A stretch of 64,000 bases of DNA from Cyanodermella asteris (Eukaryota > Ascomycota > Lecanoromycetes > Ostropales > Stictidaceae): NCBI GenBank assembly GCA_900618795.1, contig UYJD01000008.1, positions 1,003,662 through 1,067,661 on the forward strand. The letters are read 5' to 3'. Position 1 is the stretch's first letter, and each line of letters starts with the position of its first letter. Below are positions 19,986 to 30,383 of this stretch, one piece after another. The notes under the pieces were generated by a model, which was not told the DNA's origin, did not search any database, and worked only from the letters and a program-made list of their open reading frames with translations. Both the position numbers and the translations under genes were made by a program.

Positions 19986-22900
19986 CTATCGCTGGCGAAA
20001 CGCGGCCGTAATGTCGTCTTGCCGCAGTTCGATCTCCACTTGCTTTTCATAAACGTCTTCGACGATCCTCTGCAGCCTCTCCAGAATGTCAATGTACTTC
20101 TTCTCACACTCTGTCGTGACCTTCTCGACCAGCTTGCTACTGATTCGCTCGTCGTCAGCATCGCCAAAGTGCTTCTCAACACGCTTGCGCAGCAACTCGA
20201 CACCTTTGCGGATTTCTTTGGCATCGAAGCTGCTGACATTCTTCTTGAATGTGTTTGCGCGGTGACTGGCCAGTGTTGCGATGCTGGATGGGCCAGCGCT
20301 GCCAGCGGCTGTGATTGCAGCCTCTGCAGACTCGACTGCATTCAGCAATTGCCCAAGTGGCCGTCGCACTACACTGTCAATGTACTCCTCCATATGCTGA
20401 GACATGGTTCTTTCTGCCTCTTCTCTGCCGGCGATCAGGACGGGGTTGTTGCGTACATCCACCTCTTCTATGTAGTGGTTGTAGTTTTCAATCAAAAGGA
20501 TGTGCTGGTTGAGCGCTTCTTTCTCCTCATCAGCACCACCACTGGCGTTGGTCTCCTGGTCTTTGTTGCCTACGACGGTAAGTGCCATGAACATGGCCCT
20601 GTGTATCCTTTCGTAAGCCGCGTTTGTGCTCTTTCGGGCTTCACTCTCGTCAGCAGCTGGCGACGGCAGCATGTCTTCCACCGCCGCTGCGAACAATGGG
20701 AAGACCTTCATGAAGGGAATGACACCCTTGCGTTTGCTGATCTTAACCTTTGTCGCATCGATAGCAGTGACCTGTTCGTCGATGAAGCGATCATATCGTC
20801 GACTCAGCTCAGCCTGAGCAGCACTGAGGGTCGATGCCAGAAACTCTTGACTGGTATGTGCAGTCTTGTCGGCGTTCACCTCAACGGCCCAAATCAGACC
20901 GATGACATGCAGCGGATCCTGACCAATGATGAGATCAATGAGACCTTGTACATCGGTTGCGAAATTGGCGAAGATGTTCTCCATGTTGCGCTTGACAATC
21001 GAACCGTATCGGCTATTTGGCGGCTCTGGCATGCCTGGTGCAAGCAGGTTTTCGCTGCCTCGATCCTCCGGCCGCGTAGACAGTACTATCTCAGCAAAGT
21101 CTCCGACATCGACCGCAGATGCATGGAAGAGGCGCACGATAAAGTTCTGCTCAATAAAGATAGCCTTGCTGACTTCGAGCAGCGCATTGTAGAAGGCCTG
21201 GAATGCCGGGATCTTGCCTTCCTGCTTCCGTTCACCTGGCGCCAGACGAGGACCGGTGCGCGTTGTCTTTGATCTTTTGACGGTCAATTTCCTCGCCATA
21301 CTAGTATTGTCCTCCTGTTCCAGAGTGGTGAATAAAGCATCCTGCTCTGCTCCTGTAGGTTTCCTCGAAGCGAGTTTCCAGGCATCGATACTAGATTTGA
21401 GTTCTTTGCGGTAGGTAGACTTAATGCTGTTACCATATTGGTAGACCAAATTCTCCCAATGGTCGAAGACAACATCACGGGCGAACATGAGGACCGGCGA
21501 ATACATCCAGAGAATATCTCGGCCGGCGTCCCATGCAGCCGCATCAAGCTTCGCGTCGGCAGGTAGGGAGTTGCGCGATTGTGCCAGGGCATTTTGGACC
21601 TGCGCCTCGGTCTCGTGGAACTTGTCGGTCAGGAACCTACCCAGACTTGTTGTGAAACCAGAAGCAACAAGAAGGTAGCCGTTCTTTCGTTCTTCTACGG
21701 CCTTCATGCCACCGACATCACCGGCAAGCCTGTCACTTGACCGCACGCCGGTAGCGCCAATAGAGCTCTGACCAATCTGTGTTGGAGCAATCGTCTTGAG
21801 AGCTCTGTACAGCTCACTCAGTGCGTCTTCAGCCGTGGCAAGTCCATCGGATTTGTTCAGCGATGGGTCTCGAACGACTGCGAGCTTGTTCGGTGATATC
21901 GATATCGTCTTGAGGAGCTTATTGAGCTCGACGTGCAGCTGTCGCTGGTTGGCCGTCTGGACCTGTAGACCCTGTGATTGGACTTCGATGAATTGCACGT
22001 CGTCATTGAGTGTCTGTATACTGTTAGCCATGGTCGACAAGCAACATGAGAAACGTCACTTACGCTCAGCTCGACGTTGTACAGAGTGAGAAGACCATCG
22101 AGTTCTTCGCACTCTGCAATTGCTTTGTCAAGCATTGTGCTGACCGCTACGACGCGGTCATCAGTGCCCTCGAAAGCATCAAGCCAGCTGCCGGTCTCAA
22201 CTTTGGTGAGCTCTCTCTTGATTTCTCCAACCAGATCGTCGTAAGTCCGTTTACTTTGCTTCCCTTCCTTCCAGCCAATGTCCTCGAATATGCCCTCAAT
22301 GTCAGCCGTTCGCCCTTCCAGTAGCACAGGATTGACACCCAGCGCTCGAGCATATTTGGCAGCATTCTGAGATAGTTGCTTCTTACGGATCTCTTCAATA
22401 CTAGGCCCCCGCTCTTTTGCTGGCTCGACTTTCGTCGCAGGCTCTGGCTTTTTAGGTTCTTCCGTAGGCAAGACGGTCGTCGCTGGCTTGACGGGAGTAG
22501 GCTCTTCTTTGGGAACTTGCACCTGAACAGGCTCAAGCGGTTTCGTCTCTGGTGGTAGACCGGGCGACTTGAGACCGGACATGGCGGCGTCTAGAGAGTC
22601 TGAGCCACGTTCTGGCTCCGGGCCTAGCCTAGGCAAGGGACTCTTCGGTGTAGGAACGAAAACACGAGTGACGCCATCCGCGGTGTCTCCTTTGTCTACA
22701 TCCAACATCAATTTGTCTGCTGCACCACCAGCACGAGGCTTGAATGCTCCATGCGCATTAGCAGCTTTCCTAAACGCGCTCGCGACATCCTTGGCGGATT
22801 TTTTCTTCTTGATCATCGGCCCAAGACCAGGTCGGTAACTTTCTTCCGGCGAAATAGGAGTAGAAGGGGCGGTTGAGTCGGTGGGAGATAGCATGGATAG

Positions 22901-24630
22901 TGCTGACGCCATATCAGACATTGTCGCTGGCGCCGCTGGCGGTGGAGGAGCTGGTTCCTTCTTCTCCCGGGACATTCGTTTGGTAGGCGATGCCGGTTGA
23001 TGTGTCGACTCTGGAGCCGCCGCTGGGGCCGGAGCAGGCTCAGGAGCAGTTGCCTGAGATGGACGTAGTAAATCCTCTCGCTGCTTCAGATTGCTGCCAG
23101 TGGCGAGCGCAGGGGGTCTGTGTGGGCTGGTATTTCGGCCTGCAGTAGACGGCCTTGAAGCATCCGAGCCACTTAAATCGCGTCCGTGACTTAAATTGCT
23201 CGCTTCGGAATCCAGTCTTCGTCTTTGATCGCTTCGCAATGGCGGTTCTGAAGGTATTGCACGACTCGAATCATTAGATCCGGAGCTTATAGGAGGTCTC
23301 CTTCGCTCAGGAGGTACATCGACACCGGTAGGCGCACCATTTTGGGTTGGCGGTTGCCCAAACCCGGTATGGCCCCTCCTGTCTGGAGACCGTGGACCTG
23401 GTGGCGGTATTGGCGTTCCTGGAGTACCATTTCTCGCAAGAGGCGATGGTCCATTTGGGGTCTGTCGATCTGTGCTGACACGTCCAGGTGGTGTTTCCGT
23501 GCGTGGGGACCCACTATCAAAGGACTGTATGCTTGGACCCCGGCGATCGTCGACATAAGTACTTCCACTGTAACTATCGCTGGACTTTGTTGACGCTGCT
23601 GGCGAGCCATTTCGCCCTTGTAACCGGTTCCTTGGATCTTGGGGTCGAAACTGGTCAGCTTCTGGAGGAGGCCCAGGTATGTCTCGCCGCCTCGGCTCGC
23701 CCCGGCTACCAGTCGATATATTCGAGCCAGAACTTTGGTATCGATCGCGGTCAGCGGCGAAGCGGTCCTCTTGTGGCTGGGGAGGTTTAGGCGGGCCAGG
23801 TCCCCTTCGATAATCAGACGACGGCGGCGCTTCTCCAGCTACTGGTCCCGGACCAGGCCGCTGCAGTGGGCCCGGAGGAGCGCCGGGGGGCCGCTGCCGT
23901 TGAGCAGCTTCAAGTGCTTGGATATTTTGCTGGTTTGGAGGTCTACCTTGTGGAGCTTCGATCTGTTGAGGTGGTTGTTGATTGGCGGTCCTGGTAGGCG
24001 CGCGCTGGACGCCACCAGCAAACGAAGATAGTTCTTGATCCGAGAAGCCCGTCAGCTCTGGATCCCGTCCTGCGTACTTTCTGTGAATTTTGATCAAGCT
24101 TCCGATGAAAAAGTCCTTCTCCTTGGATGTCACTGCTTTCCAGAAATACGGCTTCTGAATGGTAATGGTCATGCCTGTGTCCCCTGCCCAAATCCGCTTC
24201 TCCGCATCATCGGGACCACGAAGAGGTCCTCCCGTATAGGACTCGATAGCCGAGAGATGGTCCAACATCCATGTCTTTCCTATCGAAAAGGATCCGTTGC
24301 TATTTTCTCGAGCCTTGTGCATGCGAACACGTCCTGCTTTCCTAACTGCCACAATTATAACGCGCGGTTTCTTGTTCTCCCTCGGCGAATTGGGTGGAGG
24401 TGGTTGTGAAGGATAGGAGGCGTCTTCTTCGATCCTGATATGTGTAATATACGATTCGGAAACTATGAACAGTGAGTTAGCCTGGAGAAGGCGAAAGGTG
24501 TCTCCCCTTGCTGCAGCAACTGACCAGTTCCGTCATCTTCCCGCTTGGAGAAACAGCTCTCGATGATGCGCCGTTTCTCGTCCTCGAACTTCTCTGCGCG
24601 ACTCATCTGGTCATAGTTACGTGCGGCCAT
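19986..24630 (-). CDS. SEC3: exocyst complex component Sec3
   Basis: Exocyst landmark subunit that tethers secretory vesicles at sites of polarized growth, binding PI(4,5)P2 and Rho GTPases. Three exons: 24630-24525, 24462-22064 and 22013-19986, with introns of 62 and 50 nt; total 1510 residues. Exon 1 encodes the family N-terminus (SRAEKFEDEKRRIIESCFSK). The first splice restores TVSESYITHIRIEEDASYP and leads into the Sec3 PH-like domain (VAVRKAGRVRMHKARENSN, IGKTWMLDHLSAIES, residues about 60-170). Residues 180-650 are disordered, Pro/Ser/Arg-rich. From about 660 comes the coiled-coil and Sec3-C region (IEEIRKKQLSQNAAKYARAL, GWKEGKQSKRTYDDLVGEIK, TLNDDVQFIEVQSQGLQVQT). The second splice joins LYNVELS to TLNDDVQ in phase 0. 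Length is normal for filamentous fungi. Confidence 0.95.
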
Positions 24631-25315
24631 GATTCATTCCAGCGCCCGCGCTGGGGCTCGATTGCTTCGGCTATAGTGGTAGGGATCAGGAGGTCGAACG
24701 AAGCTTGTGCACCTCCAGAGCTTCACGGCCGGTCGATCGGAGCAAATTGGGTGCTGTAGCGGAACGCGCACCGACAACGACTGGAAGGCGTGTTTGGTGA
24801 CGCCTCGCTGTGCCTAGTCGGACCGACAGCTGGATGGCGAGGCTTGCGATGCTGTCCTGGCCATCTGATACAAGGATGGGCGGCGTGAACTGGCACGGAG
24901 GTGATGCCTGCCAAGCCTCCGCAGCCAACCCGAGCTTCAAGTTGGGGCAGAAGCGATGTGGGCGTTTGAACTTTGTGCGGAGCGATCGGACTGCGATTCG
25001 TCGCTAATTTGAATACGAAAAATCGTCAACTACAGAGCCGCAAGCTCAGCTTGTTGACCGGATAGTGTCAGAGGCCGCCATGTGTGTTCCCGGCGGTGGT
25101 TGTTGGCTGCATACCTAGTCCCGCCGTGCCCGCTGTGATTCCGCCCCGGCCGCCCTCCCGCCAAACTCAAAACTTTTTTTCTTCTTGCGATCGAGGAATT
25201 CTTTCGGATGCGCCTTCCTACACTCAAGTCCACTCCCTCTCATCGCCTAGCCCAGACGGTTTCTCCTACTTCCTTGCTTTGTGACCTATCGTGAGCTTCT
25301 CTGCTCTCAATCAAC
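24631..25315. promoter_or_regulatory. divergent promoter, SEC3 / SRP40
   Basis: About 685 bases between two divergent housekeeping genes. A GC-rich block (ccgccccggccgccctcccgcc, near 25140) is followed by a T-rich tract at 25172-25185 and then the SRP40 leader. No gene is present. Confidence 0.5.
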
Positions 25316-26722
25316 ATGGCAAAGAGTAAGTCGCAGCCGGCTGCGAAGCCAGCTGCCCCAGTCGTCGCCAACGGAACCGCAAATGGCCAGAAAAAGAAGA
25401 AGAAGAACGACCCCTTGCGCCCACAGCCAGCATGGCTCTATCCCGCCGACGAGGATAATCCTGTCCTGAATGGGAAGAAGAAGTCAGAGGAGGAAGTTCA
25501 GAAAGAGACGGATGAGCGCTTGGAAGCGATTAACTTCCTCACCCACCGTTCCGTTGGAGCCCCCATGAAAGATGCCCCGCCTGGTCTCCTCATACAGCTC
25601 ATTAGCAGCTTTCTGAGCTCTTATGGTTTCAACTCTACCGGCCGCATGTTCACAATTGAGCGAGAGGCTCGCAAAAAGATTAGTGGCTGGAAGGACGAGC
25701 TTGGCAAGAAGTATGACAAAGGTCAACCATCATTGGTGCAGATCTTCAAGCGTTGGGAACGCGAGTGGCAGCTCGAACAGGCTGAAATCAAGCCGCAGGA
25801 GGAGGATGAGACGAGTGAAGAAGACGCAAGCGAGGCGAGCGAAGCAGAAGTGCCAACCAAGAAGTCGAAGAAGAACAAGAAAGCGAGCAGTGACAGCGAT
25901 GCGGAAGAAGAGGAAAAGCCAACCAAGGCCAGCAAAAAGGCATCTGTCCCAGCTAAGAAACGCAAGGCTGCGGAAAGCGAGAGCGAATCGGACTCAGACT
26001 CGAGCTCGGATGATGATTCGGATGCACCCGTTAAGAAGCGTAAAGTCGAGGCCGATGGCAAGGGATCCAAGAAGGTCACAACCAACCAGCAGGCCAATGG
26101 TGTGAAGGCAAAGGAAATTGTCAAGACAACTCCAGCCAAGGTAGAGAAGACAACCGTCGTGAAGGCAGCGGCCGAATCTTCTGACGACTCCAGCGACGAC
26201 AGTGATTCTGACAGCGATTCTTCTGCAGATGAAGCCACGCAGCCTAATGGCGGCGCAAAAACCACAAACGGGGCATCAGCCGGTAGCGACTCGACAAGCA
26301 CAATGAATGGGGATGTTGCGAAAAAGGCTACCGACTCCGACTCTGATTCCGACTCTAACTCGTCCTCGGGCTCTTCAGACTCTTCAGACGACGAGCCAGC
26401 CATCACACCAAGCAAAGCCGAAGTCTCTGCTAAGCGCAAGCGTTCCAAGTCTCCTGCCGCCACAAACACTCCGACCACAGCTGCAAAGGTGGCCAAGAAG
26501 AGCAACGAGCCTTTCTCACGCATTCCCAAGGACCAGTACGTGGACCCACGCCTTGCCTCGAACAAGTATGTCCCGTATGACTACGCTCAGAAAGCACACG
26601 AGGACTTGATTGTCACCAAGGGCAAGGGCTTCACCAAGGAGAAGAACAAGAAGAAGCGCGGTTCATACCGTGGAGGCGCCATTGACCTCGGAGGCGGCAA
26701 GGGCATCAAGTTTGAGGATTAG
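25316..26722 (+). CDS. SRP40: SRP40/Nopp140-type nucleolar phosphoprotein with LisH
   Basis: Nucleolar chaperone of the Nopp140/Srp40 family, thought to assist snoRNP assembly and rRNA maturation; 468 residues, intronless. The N-terminus is Lys/Ala-rich with a KKKKK nuclear signal. Residues about 83-115 (LLIQLISSFLSSYGFNSTGRMF) read as a LisH dimerization helix pair. The middle (150-400) alternates acidic-serine blocks (SESESDSDSSSDDDSD, SDDSSDDSDSDSDSS) with basic Lys/Ala/Pro stretches, which are likely CK2 targets. The C-terminal SRP40 domain is clear at about 400-468 (PFSRIPKDQYVDPRLASNKY, then YAQKAHEDLIVTKGKGFTKE, ending GGKGIKFED). The low-complexity middle could vary in length without loss of identity. 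Confidence 0.93.
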   Translation: MAKSKSQPAAKPAAPVVANGTANGQKKKKKNDPLRPQPAWLYPADEDNPVLNGKKKSEEEVQKETDERLEAINFLTHRSVGAPMKDAPPGLLIQLISSFLSSYGFNSTGRMFTIEREARKKISGWKDELGKKYDKGQPSLVQIFKRWEREWQLEQAEIKPQEEDETSEEDASEASEAEVPTKKSKKNKKASSDSDAEEEEKPTKASKKASVPAKKRKAAESESESDSDSSSDDDSDAPVKKRKVEADGKGSKKVTTNQQANGVKAKEIVKTTPAKVEKTTVVKAAAESSDDSSDDSDSDSDSSADEATQPNGGAKTTNGASAGSDSTSTMNGDVAKKATDSDSDSDSNSSSGSSDSSDDEPAITPSKAEVSAKRKRSKSPAATNTPTTAAKVAKKSNEPFSRIPKDQYVDPRLASNKYVPYDYAQKAHEDLIVTKGKGFTKEKNKKKRGSYRGGAIDLGGGKGIKFED

Positions 26723-27004
26723 ATGACAACAACAGATTTCCCCCAAAAGCATGGAGTTTTGTGGATCATTGATACGACCGACGGCATGTTCCGGAGTTTT
26801 CGGAATGCTACATATGTTGAACGGCTTTTACAGCAGCAATATGAGCGGCGGCTTTTGATTTTGTTAGGTGGCACAAAGTAGTGACCGTTGAATGCTTACA
26901 ATATAGACAAATTCAACCAGCGATCAGATCTGTTATTTGATCATATTTAATGAGTGTTTCTTGCTAGTAGTGAATGGTGTTCGCGGTCATTTGAGATGCT
27001 CCAA

Positions 27005-28190
27005 TCAGGCAGTGGCGACGGGAGTGACGTCCAGACGCTGGAAACCACCCTTGCAGGCGATCTCCTTTTGCAGCTCGACCATTCTCTTCTGGTCACCAGT
27101 AGGGTCGGCAGAGTCGCCCTCGAGCTGCCACTCCAGAAATTCGTTTGTGTAGTTGGGCTCGAAGTCGTCGCTCAAGACACCCAACCGCTTGCCATACTTG
27201 GTGACCTTCTCCCAGTCCCTTCTGACATTCTTCAGGTCCTTGCTAAAGTACGCAAAGCTGCGCTCGAAGATCTTGCGGTTCAGCTCCGTGCCCATAATGG
27301 GCTTCGCGTCAACGTACTCCGCATACGCCTTGGCCGGGTCGGCAAGCACGTCGTCCGTCGCCCTCTTGACCGCGCGCATGAACTTCTTCACGTCCTGCGG
27401 GTTCTCGCACAGGAACCTCTCGTTGCCAATATACAGGATCGTGCAGAAGCAACAGCAGCCCAGCTCGGCCAGCTCGTCGATGCGCAGCATCTGCACGTCG
27501 TCGCGCGGACGGCCCTGGGACGCGAGCCACTCGGCCAGCTCGACCATCTGCACGTTCTCGAGGCCGATGCCGGCGTCGATCTGGCCGTTGATGATGGCTT
27601 TGGAGACGTTCATGCCGCAGCGCACGGCGGTGTAGTCGCTGGGCGACATGCTGTAGTGGCTGGTCAGCTCGTCGATTTGGATCTTGCCGAACTCTCCGAC
27701 GTAGCCGATGCGTTTGCCTTTGAGGGTGCGGAAGTCGGTCGTGATGCCCGAGTCTTTGAGGTAGACGACGCCGGTGAAGGGTTCGTCGAGGAGGCTGCCG
27801 ATGGATTGGATCGGAAAGTTGCGAGCCTTAGCCTGGGATGGAGTTCAGTAGATGCGAGTGAGCGGAAAGTGATATGTACGTACAGCCAGAGTGTGGATCA
27901 TGGCCTTGAAACCAAGGTCGACTTTGCCAGAGCCGATAATCTCGGTCACATCCTGAGAGTGTCAGAAAAGTGGTTACACGACTGAGCACAATTTGACGAA
28001 CGCTAGGATCATTTGGCTCCAAGATGGCAACCTTGATGCCCTCTTCCTTGAAGTAGCCCTTGGCCTGAGCAAGGTACAAGGGAGCATGGTAAGGTGTAGC
28101 AGCCCTTCGCACCATCAGCATAATACGGAGGAGAATCGAGCATCAACACATTTACCAGTTGGTCAAGAAGGTAATCTTGTCGGTAGACAT
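27005..28190 (-). CDS. THI5: THI5/NMT1 4-amino-5-hydroxymethyl-2-methylpyrimidine phosphate synthase
   Basis: Makes HMP-phosphate, the pyrimidine half of thiamine. In the yeast enzyme the protein-bound PLP and an active-site histidine are consumed, so it turns over once. Four exons: 28190-28156, 28104-28002, 27952-27884 and 27832-27005, with introns of 51, 49 and 51 nt, giving 344 residues (yeast Thi5 is 340). Splices restore [40 protein letters not shown] and [15 protein letters not shown]. Lys62 (PLP) and His66 (imidazole donor) fall exactly at the yeast positions in [10 protein letters not shown], and the iron-site motif CCCFC is at 195-199, also as in yeast. Expression is probably set by the TPP riboswitch in the 5'UTR intron just upstream. 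The second intron's donor is GTTCGT, weaker than the others. Confidence 0.96.
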
Positions 28191-28197
28191 GTTGAAG

Positions 28198-28380
28198 CTG
28201 ATCAGGTTAGTTTGTCCGCAAAGGCAAGGGGGGAAGGTCGACAGCATGTCCTTTCCGCAGGTATTATCCTGATCAAGTTTGAACCGTTCTCAGTGATTGA
28301 GTCTCAGCCGAGCAAGCTAGGCATGGATTGATATCCATGCCAGCGAGCTCAGCACCGGCCATGCGCGTCAGAATAGTTAC
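28198..28380 (-). promoter_or_regulatory. 5'UTR intron of THI5 carrying the TPP riboswitch
   Basis: 183-nt intron in the THI5 leader. The donor is AAG|GTAACT at 28380, the branch site ACTAAC lies near 28210, and the acceptor GATCAG ends at 28198, just 7 nt before the ATG. It contains the whole aptamer at 28244-28364. In Neurospora NMT1 the same arrangement controls alternative splicing, with TPP shifting splice-site choice to mRNAs whose upstream ORFs block translation. A comparable mechanism is inferred here, not shown. Confidence 0.85.
28244..28364 (-). promoter_or_regulatory. TPP (THI-element) riboswitch aptamer
   Basis: All conserved parts of the thiamine-pyrophosphate aptamer can be read on the minus strand. 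P1 is GCATGGCC (28364-28357) with GGACATGC (28251-28244), with one internal mismatch. The pyrimidine-sensing part has GGTGCT and CTGAGA followed by ACGG. The pyrophosphate-sensing part reads CTTGATCAGG ATAATACCTG CGGAAAGGA, matching the canonical TGATCTGGATAATACCAGCG core with a compensated P5 (CAGG/CCTG). The P3 arm is extended, as usual in fungi, and ends in a perfect 9-bp hairpin (GGCATGGAT / ATCCATGCC at 28342-28321). CTGAGA occurs twice; the copy next to ACGG is probably the functional one. Confidence 0.95.
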
Positions 28381-28929
28381 CTTGAGCTTCACGAGCTGTT
28401 GCGGAAGGCGCCATCTTCAATTGGCCCGTACCGATGATCTTTGGATTGTGGTGCTACAGTGTAGAATTCGACAGGTAAGGATGTACTTTGAGAGAATAAT
28501 CAGAAGAGATTATCGGAGAGGAGAAGAGACAGCTCGCTTTGTATACGGGTGAAAATGCCTCTCTGTTTGCTCATCATCCCGCAGAGGTGCCCCTCAATGT
28601 GCCCCTCCTCGCCAGAGCTTGGTCAAGGCCTGTAGAGGTCCACTCAGCGTCTTGACTTCAGGCGTAATGCATGGACCTGATGAACGACAAGTACGGATGG
28701 TAGCCAATGATAGTATGAGCAAGATTCCACGGTAGACCTCACCAATGGGTCAAGCATCATGACCTGCGTCGCCTGGCAAAGTCTATCTTCATGGAGACGG
28801 ATGAATGTCCGCGGGCCTCCGTTCTCGCGGTTGTAAATTTATGAGAAAGCTTGCACGGTGGGCATGCGCGTATGCGTAGACAACTTGTCGATCGATCTTG
28901 TTGTCGTGTAATATGCGAAGCACTTGTCT

Positions 28930-29100
28930 CGGTACTCAGCTGGTTGATTAGTTGAATGTTGACTCAGGTACCGAGCCAGATACTCAGCTAGATTGTTGAG
29001 CTGAGTATAAGGGCAAATCCTCAAGCGGGCGCTCAACTAGGTACTTATCTAGCTGGGTTCTGGACTTACTGTTCGGTCGTGTAGCTAGCTGGGTATTTGG
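28930..29100. repeat. degenerate short repeats of TAGCTRGGTAC type
   Basis: Multiple imperfect copies of a word like ctcagctagat / ctaggtacttatctagctggg / gtagctagctgggtatt occur within about 170 bases. Related units occur at 32868-32968 on the other side of a gene pair. Units are about 12-15 nt and diverged, so boundaries are approximate. Confidence 0.55.
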
Positions 29101-29586
29101 CCAAAAACCTTGGAGACAAGCTCATGATGCCTATCGACGGCATTTTTGACTTCCTGTCTAGCTCAACACAAGGGTCTCTTTGCTGTTTGGTACTTCTGAG
29201 CGAGCAGCGGGGCATTATCGACACGTGCATTCGCTCTGATATATTTCCCTCCCGTCGCAAGGATGAAATAATTCTTGGACGTAAGATAAAGGCCCCCCTA
29301 GATAGAATACCGCAATCGATCCAAGCTCGAGCTTCAAGAATTTCATAGCCTACAAATCTGTCAAGATCTCCACGATGTAGGTTTTGCTCGTTGTTCTTTA
29401 CTGAACATGTCGTGTAATTGCCCAGCTCTGCAATCGCTGTAATCAGACTTTCCTGCGAGGCTGCGCGTGAGCTTTGACCCCGACGCGTCGCCCTCAGACA
29501 AAGCGTCACCAGGCAAGCGAGCATAAAATCCATTTCCGCGACACGGTGACCGCTTGCTCATTGACCGTTGGCAAGACTGTGTCGAT

Positions 29587-30273
29587 ATGGACGGCCCTCC
29601 AAGAAAACGCGCACGCACCAGTACAGCCGGTGATGGTCACCACTCACACAACCTGCCGATCCCAGATCACGACCTGACGAAAGCGATAAAGGCGTTAGAT
29701 GTGACGACACTGCGTCTCCTCCTCAGACGCGCCGCGGACAGCGACCTTGAGGTTGCGAGCAAAGTTCGAAAGGCCTACCAAGATACAGTGGACCGTGAAA
29801 GAACACGGGTTGTCGACTTCGACCGCTACAACAAGGATGTTCGGCATTTAATCAAACAAGCACATCGTACCGGCGGTGGATCCGCGCACTATGAGGGAAG
29901 CGTCGATATCGCGGCGGAGGTTGCGGATGTGGTCGAGAACTGCATCGCAAGGAAAGTGAAGCATCACAGATCCTTCGAGACCAAGCAAAATGCACTGGAG
30001 ACTTTGAGAAAGATTGGTGAGACGGTCTATCTTAGCGATGGCGTGGCAGGCTGCGAGGCGATAGAGGAGTTCCACGAAGGCCAGATACCAGTAGCCATGT
30101 TACACGTACTCAGACGCATGACGCCAGCGGAGAAGGCTGCGGTGGCGCAAGATCAAAAATGGGTGCGCGAAAAATCCGAGTCAAAGGACTACTGTGTCCG
30201 TAAGGGCTTGGACGAGGTGTATCTGCGAATCACCGACACGAGGGAATTAGAAGTACGCGTGTCGACGGCCTAA
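29587..30273 (+). CDS. conserved fungal protein of unknown function, 228 aa
   Basis: I do not recognise a named family. The frame is open from a TTG at 29554, but the first ATG is at 29587 (MDGPPRKRARTS), which gives a basic nuclear-localization-like N-terminus (PRKRAR). The rest is mostly predicted helix: LTKAIKALDVTTLRLLLRRA, a charged middle (KVRKAYQDTVDRERTRVVDF, DVRHLIKQAH), then ETKQNALETLRKIGETVYLS and a C-terminal LHVLRRMTPAEKAAVAQDQK. There is no signal peptide or membrane segment. It lies between the THI5 promoter and the 3' end of MRS6 (convergent, 110 bases apart). Even codon use and length support a real gene. A nuclear, chromatin- or proteasome-related role would be guesswork. 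Confidence 0.75.
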   Translation: MDGPPRKRARTSTAGDGHHSHNLPIPDHDLTKAIKALDVTTLRLLLRRAADSDLEVASKVRKAYQDTVDRERTRVVDFDRYNKDVRHLIKQAHRTGGGSAHYEGSVDIAAEVADVVENCIARKVKHHRSFETKQNALETLRKIGETVYLSDGVAGCEAIEEFHEGQIPVAMLHVLRRMTPAEKAAVAQDQKWVREKSESKDYCVRKGLDEVYLRITDTRELEVRVSTA

Positions 30274-30383
30274 GCAGCTACGTGTGTTGAGAGTTGAGCG
30301 CAAACTTTATAGTCCAGAATATGCCTAGTCTTGATAGCTAGGTCATGGGTCAATTGTGCAGAAATAAGGCAGAGGTACTATGT

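Larger units (their letters stand above)
28191..29586. promoter_or_regulatory. divergent leader/promoter region, THI5 / conserved hypothetical
   Basis: Beyond the 5'UTR intron it holds the THI5 upstream exon, with an upstream ATG at 28414, and the promoters of both genes. Bases 28930-29100 are a degenerate repeat tract reported separately. No additional gene is supported. Confidence 0.5.

Noticed and set aside
26954-27985. 343-codon plus-strand frame over THI5
   Set aside because: Antisense to verified THI5 exons and crosses two of its introns.
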